In this document: positions 1 to 6,915 of the stretch, one piece after another
Layout of the letters: every line of letters starts with the position of its first letter
How positions within the stretch are numbered: the first letter of the stretch is position 1
Assembly: GCA_012270635.1 (NCBI GenBank)
Contig: JAAXHX010000181.1
Location: 1-6,915 of the forward strand
DNA: 6,915 nucleotides
From: Dehalococcoidia bacterium
Lineage (GTDB): Bacteria; Chloroflexota; Dehalococcoidia; Plut-88900
Direction: 5' to 3'
Position numbers and translations under genes: made by a program
Notes under the pieces: generated by a model
The model's input: only the letters and a program-made list of their open reading frames with translations
Databases searched by the model: none
Told to the model about the DNA's origin: nothing

Positions 1-89
1 GACATAGCTTTCCCGTTGAAGCTGATAAGCGGACTGCCGGGACAATCGTAGGGTGGGGGTGGGGTGGGGTCAAGTCAAGAGGCGATGCA
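1..89. other. Intergenic tail after the CoA-transferase gene
   Basis: There is no supportable gene here. Apart from the G tract at 51-69, I see only a weak inverted repeat (about 5 bp, 6-10 with 19-23) that lacks a T-run and is not a convincing terminator. On the minus strand an ATG at 5-3 lies at the window edge behind a weak purine stretch. It could begin another co-directional gene, but one codon is visible and nothing can be said. Confidence 0.4.
51..69 (+). other. Four-run G tract, predicted G-quadruplex motif
   Basis: The plus strand carries four runs of 3, 5, 4 and 4 guanines, each separated by a single T. This meets the usual pattern for a very stable parallel G-quadruplex with one-base loops. 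It starts about 20 bases beyond the stop codon of the CoA-transferase gene. Because that gene is on the minus strand, the G-rich strand is the transcription template and the RNA would be C-rich. A template-strand quadruplex could slow RNA polymerase at the operon end, but that role is inference. A simple sequence expansion without function is the alternative. Confidence 0.6.
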
Positions 90-2549
90 TCAGTTCAGGA
101 CGCCGGCCTCGGCAACCTCCGCAATCTCTTCGTCGGTCATGCCAAGGATGTTCTTGAGGACGTATTCGTTGTGTTGGCCCAGCATCGGCGAGGGGCTGTT
201 ATAAAGGGCGGGGGTGGCGGAGGCGACGAACTCCGTGCCGTCGAAGGGGTGTCGGCCCATTTCGGGGTGGTCCATGTAGACGTAGTGGCCGCGGTGGGCA
301 AGCTGCCTGTCGGAGAAGAGTCCCTCACAGCTGTTGACGGCGCCCGCCGGGACCCCGACCGCCTGCAGCGTCTCCATCAGGGGCACGGGTCCGAAGGAGC
401 GGGTCCAGTCGGAAATGAGCGAGTCCAGCTCGTCTTCGTTGGCCTTACGGCCCGCCACGCTCCCGAGCTTGGGGGCCAATGCCCATGGTGGATTTCCCAT
501 CGCCGACACCAGGGCCTCCCACTGCTCCTCCGTCTCGACGGCAATGGCGCACCAGGTGTCGGGGGTGCGACAGGGGTACACGGCGTGGGGGGCGGCGGTG
601 GGGGCCCGGTTGCCGTTCCGTTGCTGCTCGCGCCCGTTGGCCGAATAGTCGAGGATGGCCGGGGCGAGGACCTGGAGCGCACCCTCGAGCTGAGAGAGGT
701 CCAAATACTGTCCGCGGCCCGTACGGGCCCGGTAGTCGAGGGCGGCGATGAGGGCGGAAGCGCCGAACCGGGCCAGGAAGAAGTCGGTGTAAGCGCCGTA
801 GGGAGGCACGGGCGTGCGGTCGGGCCAGCCGCAATGGTGGACGAAACCGGCTAGGGAGCCGAGCATCGGGCCGAAGCCCGCCTGGCTGTCGTAGGGGCCT
901 CCCCTCCCGAGCATCGATGCGCTGAACATGACGATATCCGGTTTGATCCTCTTCAGGTCGTCGTAGCCGAGGCCGTAGCGTTCCAGGGTGCCGGGGGAGA
1001 AGTTCTCGGTGACGGCGTCGGCCCAGCGGACCAGACGATGGAGGACGACCTTCGACTCGGGGTTGGAGAAGTCGACGCTGATGCCGTATTTATTGGAATT
1101 GTAGTTGGCGAAATAGCCGCTGCGGTTGATTCCGGGAACCCCTTCCGCATTGGGAGACGCCGTTCTCAGCACTTCGACGCGCCTATGGGACTCCACCCTG
1201 ACCACCGTGGCGCCGTGGTCGGCGAGGTAGCGGGTGGTGAGCGGCCCAATGGCGACCCAGCAGAAGTCGAGCACCTTCAAACCCTCGAAGGGTCGGGTCT
1301 GCTGCCTTTGCCTGGGCTTCCTCGCCTTTTTTCGACTAACGCTGTCAAGGACTTCCTCGTTGTGCTCACCGAGGTAGGGCGCGCGGCATCTCGGGCCTAC
1401 GGCGGCGAGGGTGGACTTGATGAACGGGCCCGGGTACTGGAAAGAGCGGCCTTCCCTCGGGTGGTCTATGCGTCTGAAGAACTTTCGGGCGGCCAGCTGG
1501 GGGTCGGAGAAGGCGTCCTGGGCGTTGCCTACGGGGAACATGAGGATGCCGCGTTCAAAGGCGCCTCTGTACAGCTCGGACTTGGTGTGGGAGAGGAAGA
1601 AGGGGGCGATAGCCGCGTCCAGGCTCTCGTGGACCGCATCGGACAGCTTTCCCGGGTCGACGACCCGCCAGTCAATCTCCGTCTCCAGGTCGGGGTTGAA
1701 GCCCTCTTCCGCCATCCAGCGAAACAGGGCGTTGGTGCGCTCGCCGAGGACTCCCCCCGAGAGAAAGAAGGAGACGAAGCCGTCCTCACAGGGCCATGTG
1801 GTGCGGACCTGTCTCTCGCCGCCCATGCCCCGATAGCTGCCCCGGCGCACGACGTTGATCCGGTTCAGGCCCCAGGTGGCGGGGGCCTCGGAGAGGACGC
1901 GGGCCACGGCCTGCTGCCCCGATACGTCCACGTGCTGCCCCTCGCCGGTGGCGAGCCTGTGGAAGTGGGCCACCATCGCGCCTACCGCCCCCGATGCCCC
2001 GGTCAACGGGCCGAACTGGGGTTGGGTTATCCTCACCGGCGGCCTGTCCGGGTCTCCGGTGAGAAAGGTGAGGCCCCCCATCGACATGCCGACCAGGTCG
2101 GGGCACCGGAACCGGGAGTAAGGGCCGGTCCGCCCGAAGGGGGTCATGGACACCGTCACAAGAGCGGGGTTCAGGGCCCTCAGGGTCTCGTAGCCGAGGC
2201 CAAGGGAGTCCAGGCAGCCAGGAGGAAAGGACTCCAGCAGGAAGTCGGCGTCGGCGGCCAAGTCCTTCAACCTAGCGGCGTCTGACGGAGAGGAGATGTC
2301 CAGGGTTACGCTGCGCTTTCCTGCGGCGTAGGCCCACCAGACCAGGCTGCGCTCGGGATGTGGGTCGTCCTTGTAGAAGGGGCCAAGTCTACGAACGGGG
2401 TTGCCGTCGGGAGGTTCGATGGCGATTACGTCGGCGCCGAGGTCGGAGAGGATTTTTCCGGCGAGGATGCCCATTTCACCGGCGAGGTCGAGGACTCGAT
2501 ACGGCGATAGAAGACATGGGCCTTGGCTTTCGACATGGGCCGTGGACAC
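90..2549 (-). CDS. Tandem class III (CaiB/BaiF) CoA-transferase
   Basis: This predicted cytoplasmic enzyme of 819 residues moves CoA between carboxylic acids, and consists of two CaiB/BaiF modules fused head to tail. Module 1 covers about residues 15-401 and module 2 about 420-800, joined by a basic linker (about 402-420, rich in K, R and Q). The modules share landmarks: LGADVIAIE (38-46) and HGATVVRVE (445-453), the GLGY motifs (117-120 and 526-529), TGEGQHVDVS (201-210) and TGRGQYLDLS (610-619), and LGEHNEEVL (393-401) and LGQHNEYVL (790-798). Module 2 has an aspartate, D589 in GAYTDFF, at the position of the family's acylated catalytic aspartate. The aligned position in module 1 is glycine (G180) and no Asp is nearby, so module 1 is probably inactive. 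I chose the GTG start at 2549 because GGGAGG lies 11 bases upstream and the preceding dehydrogenase stops 22 bases before it. The open frame reaches an ATG at 2813, but those 88 residues only shadow the dehydrogenase. The substrate is unknown. Confidence 0.9.
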   Translation of the reverse strand: MSTAHVESQGPCLLSPYRVLDLAGEMGILAGKILSDLGADVIAIEPPDGNPVRRLGPFYKDDPHPERSLVWWAYAAGKRSVTLDISSPSDAARLKDLAADADFLLESFPPGCLDSLGLGYETLRALNPALVTVSMTPFGRTGPYSRFRCPDLVGMSMGGLTFLTGDPDRPPVRITQPQFGPLTGASGAVGAMVAHFHRLATGEGQHVDVSGQQAVARVLSEAPATWGLNRINVVRRGSYRGMGGERQVRTTWPCEDGFVSFFLSGGVLGERTNALFRWMAEEGFNPDLETEIDWRVVDPGKLSDAVHESLDAAIAPFFLSHTKSELYRGAFERGILMFPVGNAQDAFSDPQLAARKFFRRIDHPREGRSFQYPGPFIKSTLAAVGPRCRAPYLGEHNEEVLDSVSRKKARKPRQRQQTRPFEGLKVLDFCWVAIGPLTTRYLADHGATVVRVESHRRVEVLRTASPNAEGVPGINRSGYFANYNSNKYGISVDFSNPESKVVLHRLVRWADAVTENFSPGTLERYGLGYDDLKRIKPDIVMFSASMLGRGGPYDSQAGFGPMLGSLAGFVHHCGWPDRTPVPPYGAYTDFFLARFGASALIAALDYRARTGRGQYLDLSQLEGALQVLAPAILDYSANGREQQRNGNRAPTAAPHAVYPCRTPDTWCAIAVETEEQWEALVSAMGNPPWALAPKLGSVAGRKANEDELDSLISDWTRSFGPVPLMETLQAVGVPAGAVNSCEGLFSDRQLAHRGHYVYMDHPEMGRHPFDGTEFVASATPALYNSPSPMLGQHNEYVLKNILGMTDEEIAEVAEAGVLN

Positions 2550-2560
2550 GGTTGAAGCCG

Positions 2561-2566
2561 CCTCCC
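2561..2566 (-). promoter_or_regulatory. Shine-Dalgarno site of the CoA-transferase gene
   Basis: The minus strand reads GGGAGG here, 11 bases before the GTG at 2549, inside the 22-base gap after the dehydrogenase stop codon. It is the best ribosome-binding site in the window. It decides the start of the CoA-transferase, because no ATG occurs near the beginning of its conserved domain. Confidence 0.7.
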
Positions 2567-2571
2567 GCCGA

Positions 2572-3675
2572 TCAGAGGCCCAGGGCGTCGGAGAGCTTGC
2601 GCTTGTGGAGCTTCGGGTCTCCGAGGTAGCTGTATAGGGTGCGGGACATCTGAGTGTGCAGGGTGAGCCCGTAGCCGCGATCGATGCCGATGCCGGCGAG
2701 GACCTCGTGGGCGGCGTCACAGGCCTTGACGTGGGCCTCGGCAGTGATGGCTTTTGCCACGTGGACGGAGGTTTCCGCAGCCCTCCCGGTGTCGAGCTTC
2801 CAGAGGGCCTCATAAGTCGTCCATCGGGCGGAGTCCAGGTAGTTGACCAAACGGATGATGTGGTCCTGCACCCTCTGGAATCGGCCTATGGGCCTGCCGA
2901 ACTGCACCCGATTTTGACTGTGCTCGACGGCCATGTCGAAGACTGTCTGCATTCCCCCGACCTGGTAGGCGCACAGCACGGGAAGAGCCTTCAGCAGGGC
3001 CCGCTCGAAGGCCGGCCAGCCCCCGCCCAGCAGCGCGGAGGGAGAAACCTCGACGTTATGGAAGGTCACCTCGTACATGGAGGTCATGAAGCCGTCCAGG
3101 GCCCTGACATTCAGACCTGGGAACCGGGCTTCGATCATGGCGAGGGCTACGTCACCACCCGCCCGCACGGCGCAGAGAAAGTGAGTCGCCGAGCCGGCGT
3201 CCTGAACGAAGAGCTTAACGCCGGAGAGGCTGAACGAGCCGTTCCGAGAAGTTAGGGTCATGCCCACGGACTCGGGGGTCCAGCCGTAGTCGGCTTCGGT
3301 GACTGCGACACCGACGACGCAGTCACCGGATGCTATTCCGGGGAGAAGCTCGCGCTTCTGCTCTTCTGTTCCGCCCTCTACGATGGCGAGGGCGGCAAGA
3401 ACGCCGGAAGAGAAGAAAGGCCCGGGCACGGGCCCTCGGCCCAGCTCTTCGAAGACGACGGCGGTGTCGGTAAAAGAGTTGCCGGAGCCGCCGTATTCGA
3501 CGGGTATGAGCATGCCGAGCCAGCCCATGTCCCGGGCGCGGTCCCACAGCTCACGGGTGGTATCCCGGCGGGCGGCCTCGAGTTCCAAGAGGGTCTCCTT
3601 GGGGAACTCCCGCTGCACGAACTCGCGGGTGACCCGTCGGAGAAGCTCCTGCTCTTCGGTGAGGGATAGGTCCAT
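2572..3675 (-). CDS. Acyl-CoA dehydrogenase family protein
   Basis: This 367-residue flavoprotein of the acyl-CoA dehydrogenase superfamily should oxidise an acyl-CoA thioester to the 2,3-enoyl-CoA and pass electrons to electron-transfer flavoprotein. The N-terminal helical domain begins MDLSLTEEQELLRR and holds GWLGMLIPVEYGGSG (51-65). The middle beta domain runs over about 120-215 and includes VAVTEAD (123-129). The C-terminal helical domain carries the family signature at 252-263 (HSQNRVQFGRPI) followed by FQRVQDH. The catalytic glutamate usually found in a C-terminal YEGT context is not evident. That part reads LYSYLGDP (347-354), and the segment GIGIDRGYGLTLH (328-340) also lacks the Glu seen there in some relatives. 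It may therefore be the partner subunit of a heteromeric enzyme, with the dehydrogenase ending at 6682 as the obvious candidate; this is inference. The ATG at 3675 gives the full domain, but its upstream sequence (ACACCCCTC) has no ribosome-binding site. The methylase stop is 20 bases upstream, so translational coupling is possible. Confidence 0.9.
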   Translation of the reverse strand: MDLSLTEEQELLRRVTREFVQREFPKETLLELEAARRDTTRELWDRARDMGWLGMLIPVEYGGSGNSFTDTAVVFEELGRGPVPGPFFSSGVLAALAIVEGGTEEQKRELLPGIASGDCVVGVAVTEADYGWTPESVGMTLTSRNGSFSLSGVKLFVQDAGSATHFLCAVRAGGDVALAMIEARFPGLNVRALDGFMTSMYEVTFHNVEVSPSALLGGGWPAFERALLKALPVLCAYQVGGMQTVFDMAVEHSQNRVQFGRPIGRFQRVQDHIIRLVNYLDSARWTTYEALWKLDTGRAAETSVHVAKAITAEAHVKACDAAHEVLAGIGIDRGYGLTLHTQMSRTLYSYLGDPKLHKRKLSDALGL

Positions 3676-3695
3676 GAGGGGTGTTCAATTACTGA

Positions 3696-6668
3696 CTAGG
3701 ACACGTTAGGCGATGTCCCCTTGCCGCCGTGCACGCTAGGCTCCTTGCACCATTTGAACCTGAGTAGTTCCAAGGGACCGATGATGGTGTCAGGGAGTCC
3801 CAGTAGGTCTATGAGGACACGGTGGTCCAGTTCCTGCCGCACGTTGTCGCGATACGCCTCGTTGGCGGGAAGGAATTGCGCCGTACGCATTTCGTTAAAG
3901 AGCCGCTCGGCGGTTACCAGTTGGCATGGAGTGAGTTTGGAAACATCCAAGGTCGGCATTGTTCGGATAGCGGAGATGGGCATACTGCCGCGTCCCGCCT
4001 GCTGCCTGGAAGCGTGCCACCAGTAGCAAAGGAGACCTAGCGTTGTGTTTCCCCACAGAGTGTAGGCCATTTCCTGGGCGTGGTCGTCGAACTTTACATT
4101 GGGCCAAGCTCTTCCTCCAATGGTGGGACTCTCCGTGAAAGCGACAGCAAGCGGTTGAGAGTTGAACTGGAAGTCTCGGTTATGATGGGCGTGGCTGCGG
4201 GTGGCCCAGATTTCGGCGGCTCGGGCCTCTCTACCTATTTTCACCAGTCCTTCCCTGTCGGGAGCTACAATCAATTGTTTCTCACGCCGAGCATTGTGGC
4301 TCCATAACATTGGATAAGTGGGAGATCCGGAAGGCAAAGGGGCCAAATCAAAAGCCGTCCTATACGATGTGCCAACAATATCCTTGTCGGATATGCCAAC
4401 ACCGGACAAGCTTCCTACGGAAGTCATTGGTATGTAAGGCGAGTCACTTTTAGGCAGGCTGGGCAGCCAAAGACTCCCATTGGCAAGCTGATAGGCTGTT
4501 TGAACGAGTGAGAAGTCTGCAATCCCCACAGTCGACCAAGGGGTCTCCCTGTCGAGAGGTGCGTTTATAACATCACCGAGCCTTTCTTCACCTATGAATA
4601 GAGGACTTCCTCCAAAAGGACCGTTTTCCAATCTTCTTAAAGTTACGCCCTCGGTCTCCGTTCTTATAGCCCTAGCAAGTTCCACGGCCTCCATCTCGTT
4701 GGTGGGACGGCGCAATAGAGACACGAACAAGCCGCGGTCTGACGGAGCCTTAGAGGACTTGCGACAGACAATCAGCGCTTCTGCCATGCCCGTCTCCGCC
4801 GAAAATGAACGTTCGTACTGCCGGGGTGCCGCGATAGTTAACGTGATTACGTCTCGGTAACTGTCCGCAATAAGCTGGCGAACCTTGAGCCAGCTGGAGC
4901 CTTGAAGCGAGGTCATAGGAAGGACGAGGGCTACAATACCCGATTCCTTGACCATGCGGTTGGCAAGTGCCACGAAAGATGATGCGATGCCGGCATACCC
5001 ATGGGCGCAAGTGCCCTTGGTAAGCTGCTTCTCCATGGCCAGCATCTTCTCTTGAGTATCCCTGTCCACGCTAAGGCCATGGAATTGCTTGGCTTTATAC
5101 GTAATCTCTCGCGCCCCATCCCAATCGGAGCCTGATCTGGTGAAAGGTGGGTTCATGATAACGAGGTCCTGACTGGCAGGAGGCATGTCCACATCGTCCA
5201 GCGAGGAACGCTCTTCGCCCTTGCCGGTTACTGCGATGCCGGTGTGCAGAGGTATCAGGGGTCTGATGCCTCCATTGCTGGCAAGCAGGTCTAGAGACCC
5301 CAATGAAACGTGAGAGGCATCGCCGTTCTCGGTTTCCCCGTACTGAGTGACGATTGTCCGGGTGCGTTCGTAACCCTGTCTGGGATGGGAAGAGGAAAGC
5401 ATGGACGCGGTGAGATGTACCGCGGACGGCAGCACGTCGCATGCGGTCAACGAATGTTCCATCATGTGAGCGTGCAGCCGCTCCGGATTGCCGCCTGCTA
5501 CCCAGTGAAGCTGATTGACCCTCCGATAGGCGGCATGTATCAGGGTTCCGGTGCCGCATGCATAATCTGCAATTCGGAAGTCCTTGACCCGTTCGGGGTT
5601 TGTCCATTGGTCGCCGTCTGGGACGGCGAGATGGGCGAGGAGGGCGGCGGACTCGGGTCTGGTGTAGAAAGTTGCGAGGAACTTGCGGTCGGCGATGAGC
5701 CTCTGAAAGACGGTTCCCGATAGATCGTGGGAGCGGGAAACGCCTAGTGACACGATCTTGTCGGTGGTTTGCTTCATATCCCTGAGCACGTGATACGCGG
5801 CCTCGGGAGGGGTGATGTTGCGAAGGAGTTCCCTAGCGACGTTGAATATGGACCAGTAGTTTACTTTAAGAATCTTGCGCCACTCTTCCAGCACGGCGGA
5901 CCGGAGGAGAAGGCCCCCCTTGTCGGTCAGTGCATCAAGGTCTTTAATCCCGTGTTGACCAGCGAGGTTTTGATGAAAGACTAGGGCGTTTATCATCACC
6001 GTCGCAGCCATTCGCAGGGTCTGCTCTTCCCGCGAGGTCTTGTCCACGTTCTGGGTTTCTTCCACATAGGGTTGTTTGAGGATTCGGTTAATTTCCGCCA
6101 GAGTGGTGTCGCTATCTTCCACAGCCCAACGCAATTGAGATGCCGCGTTTTGTACTCCCTGCCTCAGAATGTCAACCGCCTGCTCGACAAGGTTTTCGGG
6201 AACTGAAGCATAGATTGTGAAGGCGGCCAAATCTCTAAGGGCGCCCTTTATAAAGCCTGACTTAGGGAAACGCTTAGCCTTCGATGCGTCTCCCCCGGTG
6301 AAAAGCGTGTATTCCAAGGGAACACCCTGCGTAAGCATCGCATCGACGGAATCCTGCCCTACACAGTCGCGCAATGAGGTGGGCGACCTCAGCGCAATGA
6401 CAGAATTAACCGATCCCGACCTCCCCGCTGTTCCTGCATCGAGAACCTCACCAAGTCTGCTTGACGCCTCCTCCTCGACGTTATCAGCGGGTATGTATTC
6501 GTTCTCGATCACTACAGGATGACGACCTCTTGGGAGGACTAGGATGTCGGGCTGCCTACGGCTTCCCCGGAATGCACCCCTAACCTCGCCAGACACCTTC
6601 CAGCCGGGAGACATGCGGTCCAGTAGGGTAGCGATACGTGCGTTAAGCAGATTTTCCAGTATAGGCAC
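3696..6668 (-). CDS. Type IIG-like restriction-modification protein with N6-adenine methylase
   Basis: This is a 990-residue DNA methyltransferase with a probable nuclease head. Residue numbers count from the GTG at 6668. The N-terminal segment (about 1-150) has a PD-(D/E)xK-like pattern, with QPDILVL (P40, D41) and then VVIENEY (E55-N-E57). This would be an ExE variant of the usual ExK, as in some Type II nucleases. A long helical region follows. The methylase core has motif X (FYTRPESAALLA, 334-345), the SAM-binding motif I (IADYACGTGTL, 366-376) and catalytic motif IV (NPPF, 506-509), typical of gamma-class N6-adenine enzymes. The C-terminal 280 or so residues would hold the target-recognition region. 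One polypeptide carrying cutting, methylating and recognition parts fits Type IIG. A solitary methylase with a dead nuclease, or a PglX-like protein, are alternatives. Starts are uncertain: GTG at 6668 avoids overlap, GTG at 6749 (1017 residues) would overlap the upstream gene by 68 bases with unconvincing extra sequence, and ATG at 6614 would shorten it. No strong ribosome-binding site is visible. Base composition is clearly less GC-rich than the neighbours. The frame is intact. Confidence 0.85.
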   Translation of the reverse strand: MPILENLLNARIATLLDRMSPGWKVSGEVRGAFRGSRRQPDILVLPRGRHPVVIENEYIPADNVEEEASSRLGEVLDAGTAGRSGSVNSVIALRSPTSLRDCVGQDSVDAMLTQGVPLEYTLFTGGDASKAKRFPKSGFIKGALRDLAAFTIYASVPENLVEQAVDILRQGVQNAASQLRWAVEDSDTTLAEINRILKQPYVEETQNVDKTSREEQTLRMAATVMINALVFHQNLAGQHGIKDLDALTDKGGLLLRSAVLEEWRKILKVNYWSIFNVARELLRNITPPEAAYHVLRDMKQTTDKIVSLGVSRSHDLSGTVFQRLIADRKFLATFYTRPESAALLAHLAVPDGDQWTNPERVKDFRIADYACGTGTLIHAAYRRVNQLHWVAGGNPERLHAHMMEHSLTACDVLPSAVHLTASMLSSSHPRQGYERTRTIVTQYGETENGDASHVSLGSLDLLASNGGIRPLIPLHTGIAVTGKGEERSSLDDVDMPPASQDLVIMNPPFTRSGSDWDGAREITYKAKQFHGLSVDRDTQEKMLAMEKQLTKGTCAHGYAGIASSFVALANRMVKESGIVALVLPMTSLQGSSWLKVRQLIADSYRDVITLTIAAPRQYERSFSAETGMAEALIVCRKSSKAPSDRGLFVSLLRRPTNEMEAVELARAIRTETEGVTLRRLENGPFGGSPLFIGEERLGDVINAPLDRETPWSTVGIADFSLVQTAYQLANGSLWLPSLPKSDSPYIPMTSVGSLSGVGISDKDIVGTSYRTAFDLAPLPSGSPTYPMLWSHNARREKQLIVAPDREGLVKIGREARAAEIWATRSHAHHNRDFQFNSQPLAVAFTESPTIGGRAWPNVKFDDHAQEMAYTLWGNTTLGLLCYWWHASRQQAGRGSMPISAIRTMPTLDVSKLTPCQLVTAERLFNEMRTAQFLPANEAYRDNVRQELDHRVLIDLLGLPDTIIGPLELLRFKWCKEPSVHGGKGTSPNVS

Positions 6669-6682
6669 CAGTCTACCAGTCT
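6667..6682 (-). repeat. Exact 8-bp tandem repeat at the gene junction
   Basis: The minus strand reads AGACTGGT twice without a gap. The first copy begins with the final A of the upstream dehydrogenase stop codon, and the second ends with the first two bases of the probable GTG start of the methylase. The repeat therefore makes up the entire intergenic space. It could be a slippage product, a footprint of the event that joined the two genes, or coincidence. I see no third copy at the downstream methylase boundary. Confidence 0.6.
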
Positions 6683-6915
6683 CAGGCCAGGGCCCCGGCC
6701 TTCTCTTTAACGGAGCGGCCGATCCCGATGCGGCGGGCCATGATGACACGCTGGATGTCGGCGGTGCCGCCGGGGTGGAGGTTGACTATGGAGTTGCGCT
6801 GGTCCAGCTCGATGGCGGTCTTGAGGACTGTCCAGCGTTCGTCTTTGACCAGGGCGTAGGGGCCGAGGATGTCCAGGATGGCCTCGGCGTTCTCCAGGCC
6901 CGCCATCTTTTCGTA
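6682..6915 (-). CDS. Acyl-CoA dehydrogenase, C-terminal fragment (cut by window edge)
   Basis: The last 77 residues of a protein are visible; the frame is open to the window edge, so the start lies outside. The tail pattern HPGGTADIQRVIMARRIGIG matches the C-terminal end of acyl-CoA dehydrogenases, where GGT-x-x-I-Q-R-x-x-I-A-x-R contacts the flavin and closes the helical domain. Many family members have Glu in the position just before GT (YEGT); here it is Gly, as in members whose catalytic base lies elsewhere or in a partner subunit. The gene ends in TGA 13 bases before the probable methylase start. With the dehydrogenase at 2572-3675 it may have formed an adjacent pair now separated by the methylase gene. 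An internal ATG at 6906 exists but upstream codons continue in frame, so it is not the start. Confidence 0.8.
   Translation of the reverse strand, partial: YEKMAGLENAEAILDILGPYALVKDERWTVLKTAIELDQRNSIVNLHPGGTADIQRVIMARRIGIGRSVKEKAGALA

Noticed and set aside
6..23. Hairpin terminator at the operon end
   Set aside because: The stem is only about 5 bp and no T-run follows on either strand.
171..854. Plus-strand open frame of 227 codons
   Set aside because: It is antisense to module 2 of the CoA-transferase and shows no domain, no convincing start site and low-complexity glycine runs.
1038..2285. Long plus-strand open frame of 415 codons
   Set aside because: It lies entirely antisense to the CoA-transferase, whose modules are clearly recognisable. 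Its translation is rich in G, E, V and R with no family motif, as expected of an antisense shadow in GC-rich DNA.
2550..2813. N-terminal extension of the CoA-transferase to an ATG at 2813
   Set aside because: The 88 extra residues are a P-, S-, T- and R-rich out-of-frame reading of the end of the dehydrogenase gene. The GTG at 2549 with a good ribosome-binding site fits the domain start.
3696..6668. BREX (PglX) or DISARM methylase
   Set aside because: No companion genes such as a PglZ-like phosphatase, BrxC-like ATPase or helicase are in the window; the flanks are acyl-CoA genes. A single-polypeptide Type IIG-like protein explains the gene more simply.
6669..6749. Methylase start at GTG 6749
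   Set aside because: It would overlap the upstream dehydrogenase by 68 bases, and the extra residues look like a shadow of that gene. It cannot be fully excluded because no start has a strong ribosome-binding site.

Overview
All genes in this window lie on the minus strand, so transcription runs from high to low coordinates. In transcription order they are: the 3' end of an acyl-CoA dehydrogenase gene (cut by the window edge at 6915), a large N6-adenine DNA methyltransferase with an N-terminal nuclease-like segment (a Type IIG-like restriction-modification protein), a complete acyl-CoA dehydrogenase, and a double-module class III (CaiB/BaiF) CoA-transferase. The gaps between them are only 13, 20 and 22 bases, which suggests one co-transcribed unit. 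The last 89 bases (1-89) hold no supportable gene but carry a very regular four-run G tract.

The organism is probably a high-GC bacterium rich in acyl-CoA enzymes. Hand counts on sampled 60-base lines give about 62-73% GC in the CoA genes and about 47-65% in the methylase gene. Fused CoA-transferases next to pairs of divergent acyl-CoA dehydrogenases are what I would expect from environmental Chloroflexota (SAR202-like Dehalococcoidia), some Actinomycetota or deltaproteobacterial lineages. No marker gene here settles this, so the assignment is a weak inference.

The three CoA enzymes make a coherent catabolic module. The CoA-transferase would activate an organic acid as its CoA thioester, and the two dehydrogenase polypeptides, possibly partners in one heteromeric enzyme, would introduce a double bond next to the thioester. 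The actual substrate cannot be read from the sequence.

The striking element is the methylase gene. It is a complete defence-type gene of different base composition, placed cleanly between the two dehydrogenase genes without breaking either, and with no transposase, integrase or other defence gene in view. Its upstream junction is an exact 8-bp tandem repeat that spans the stop codon of one gene and the probable GTG start of the next.
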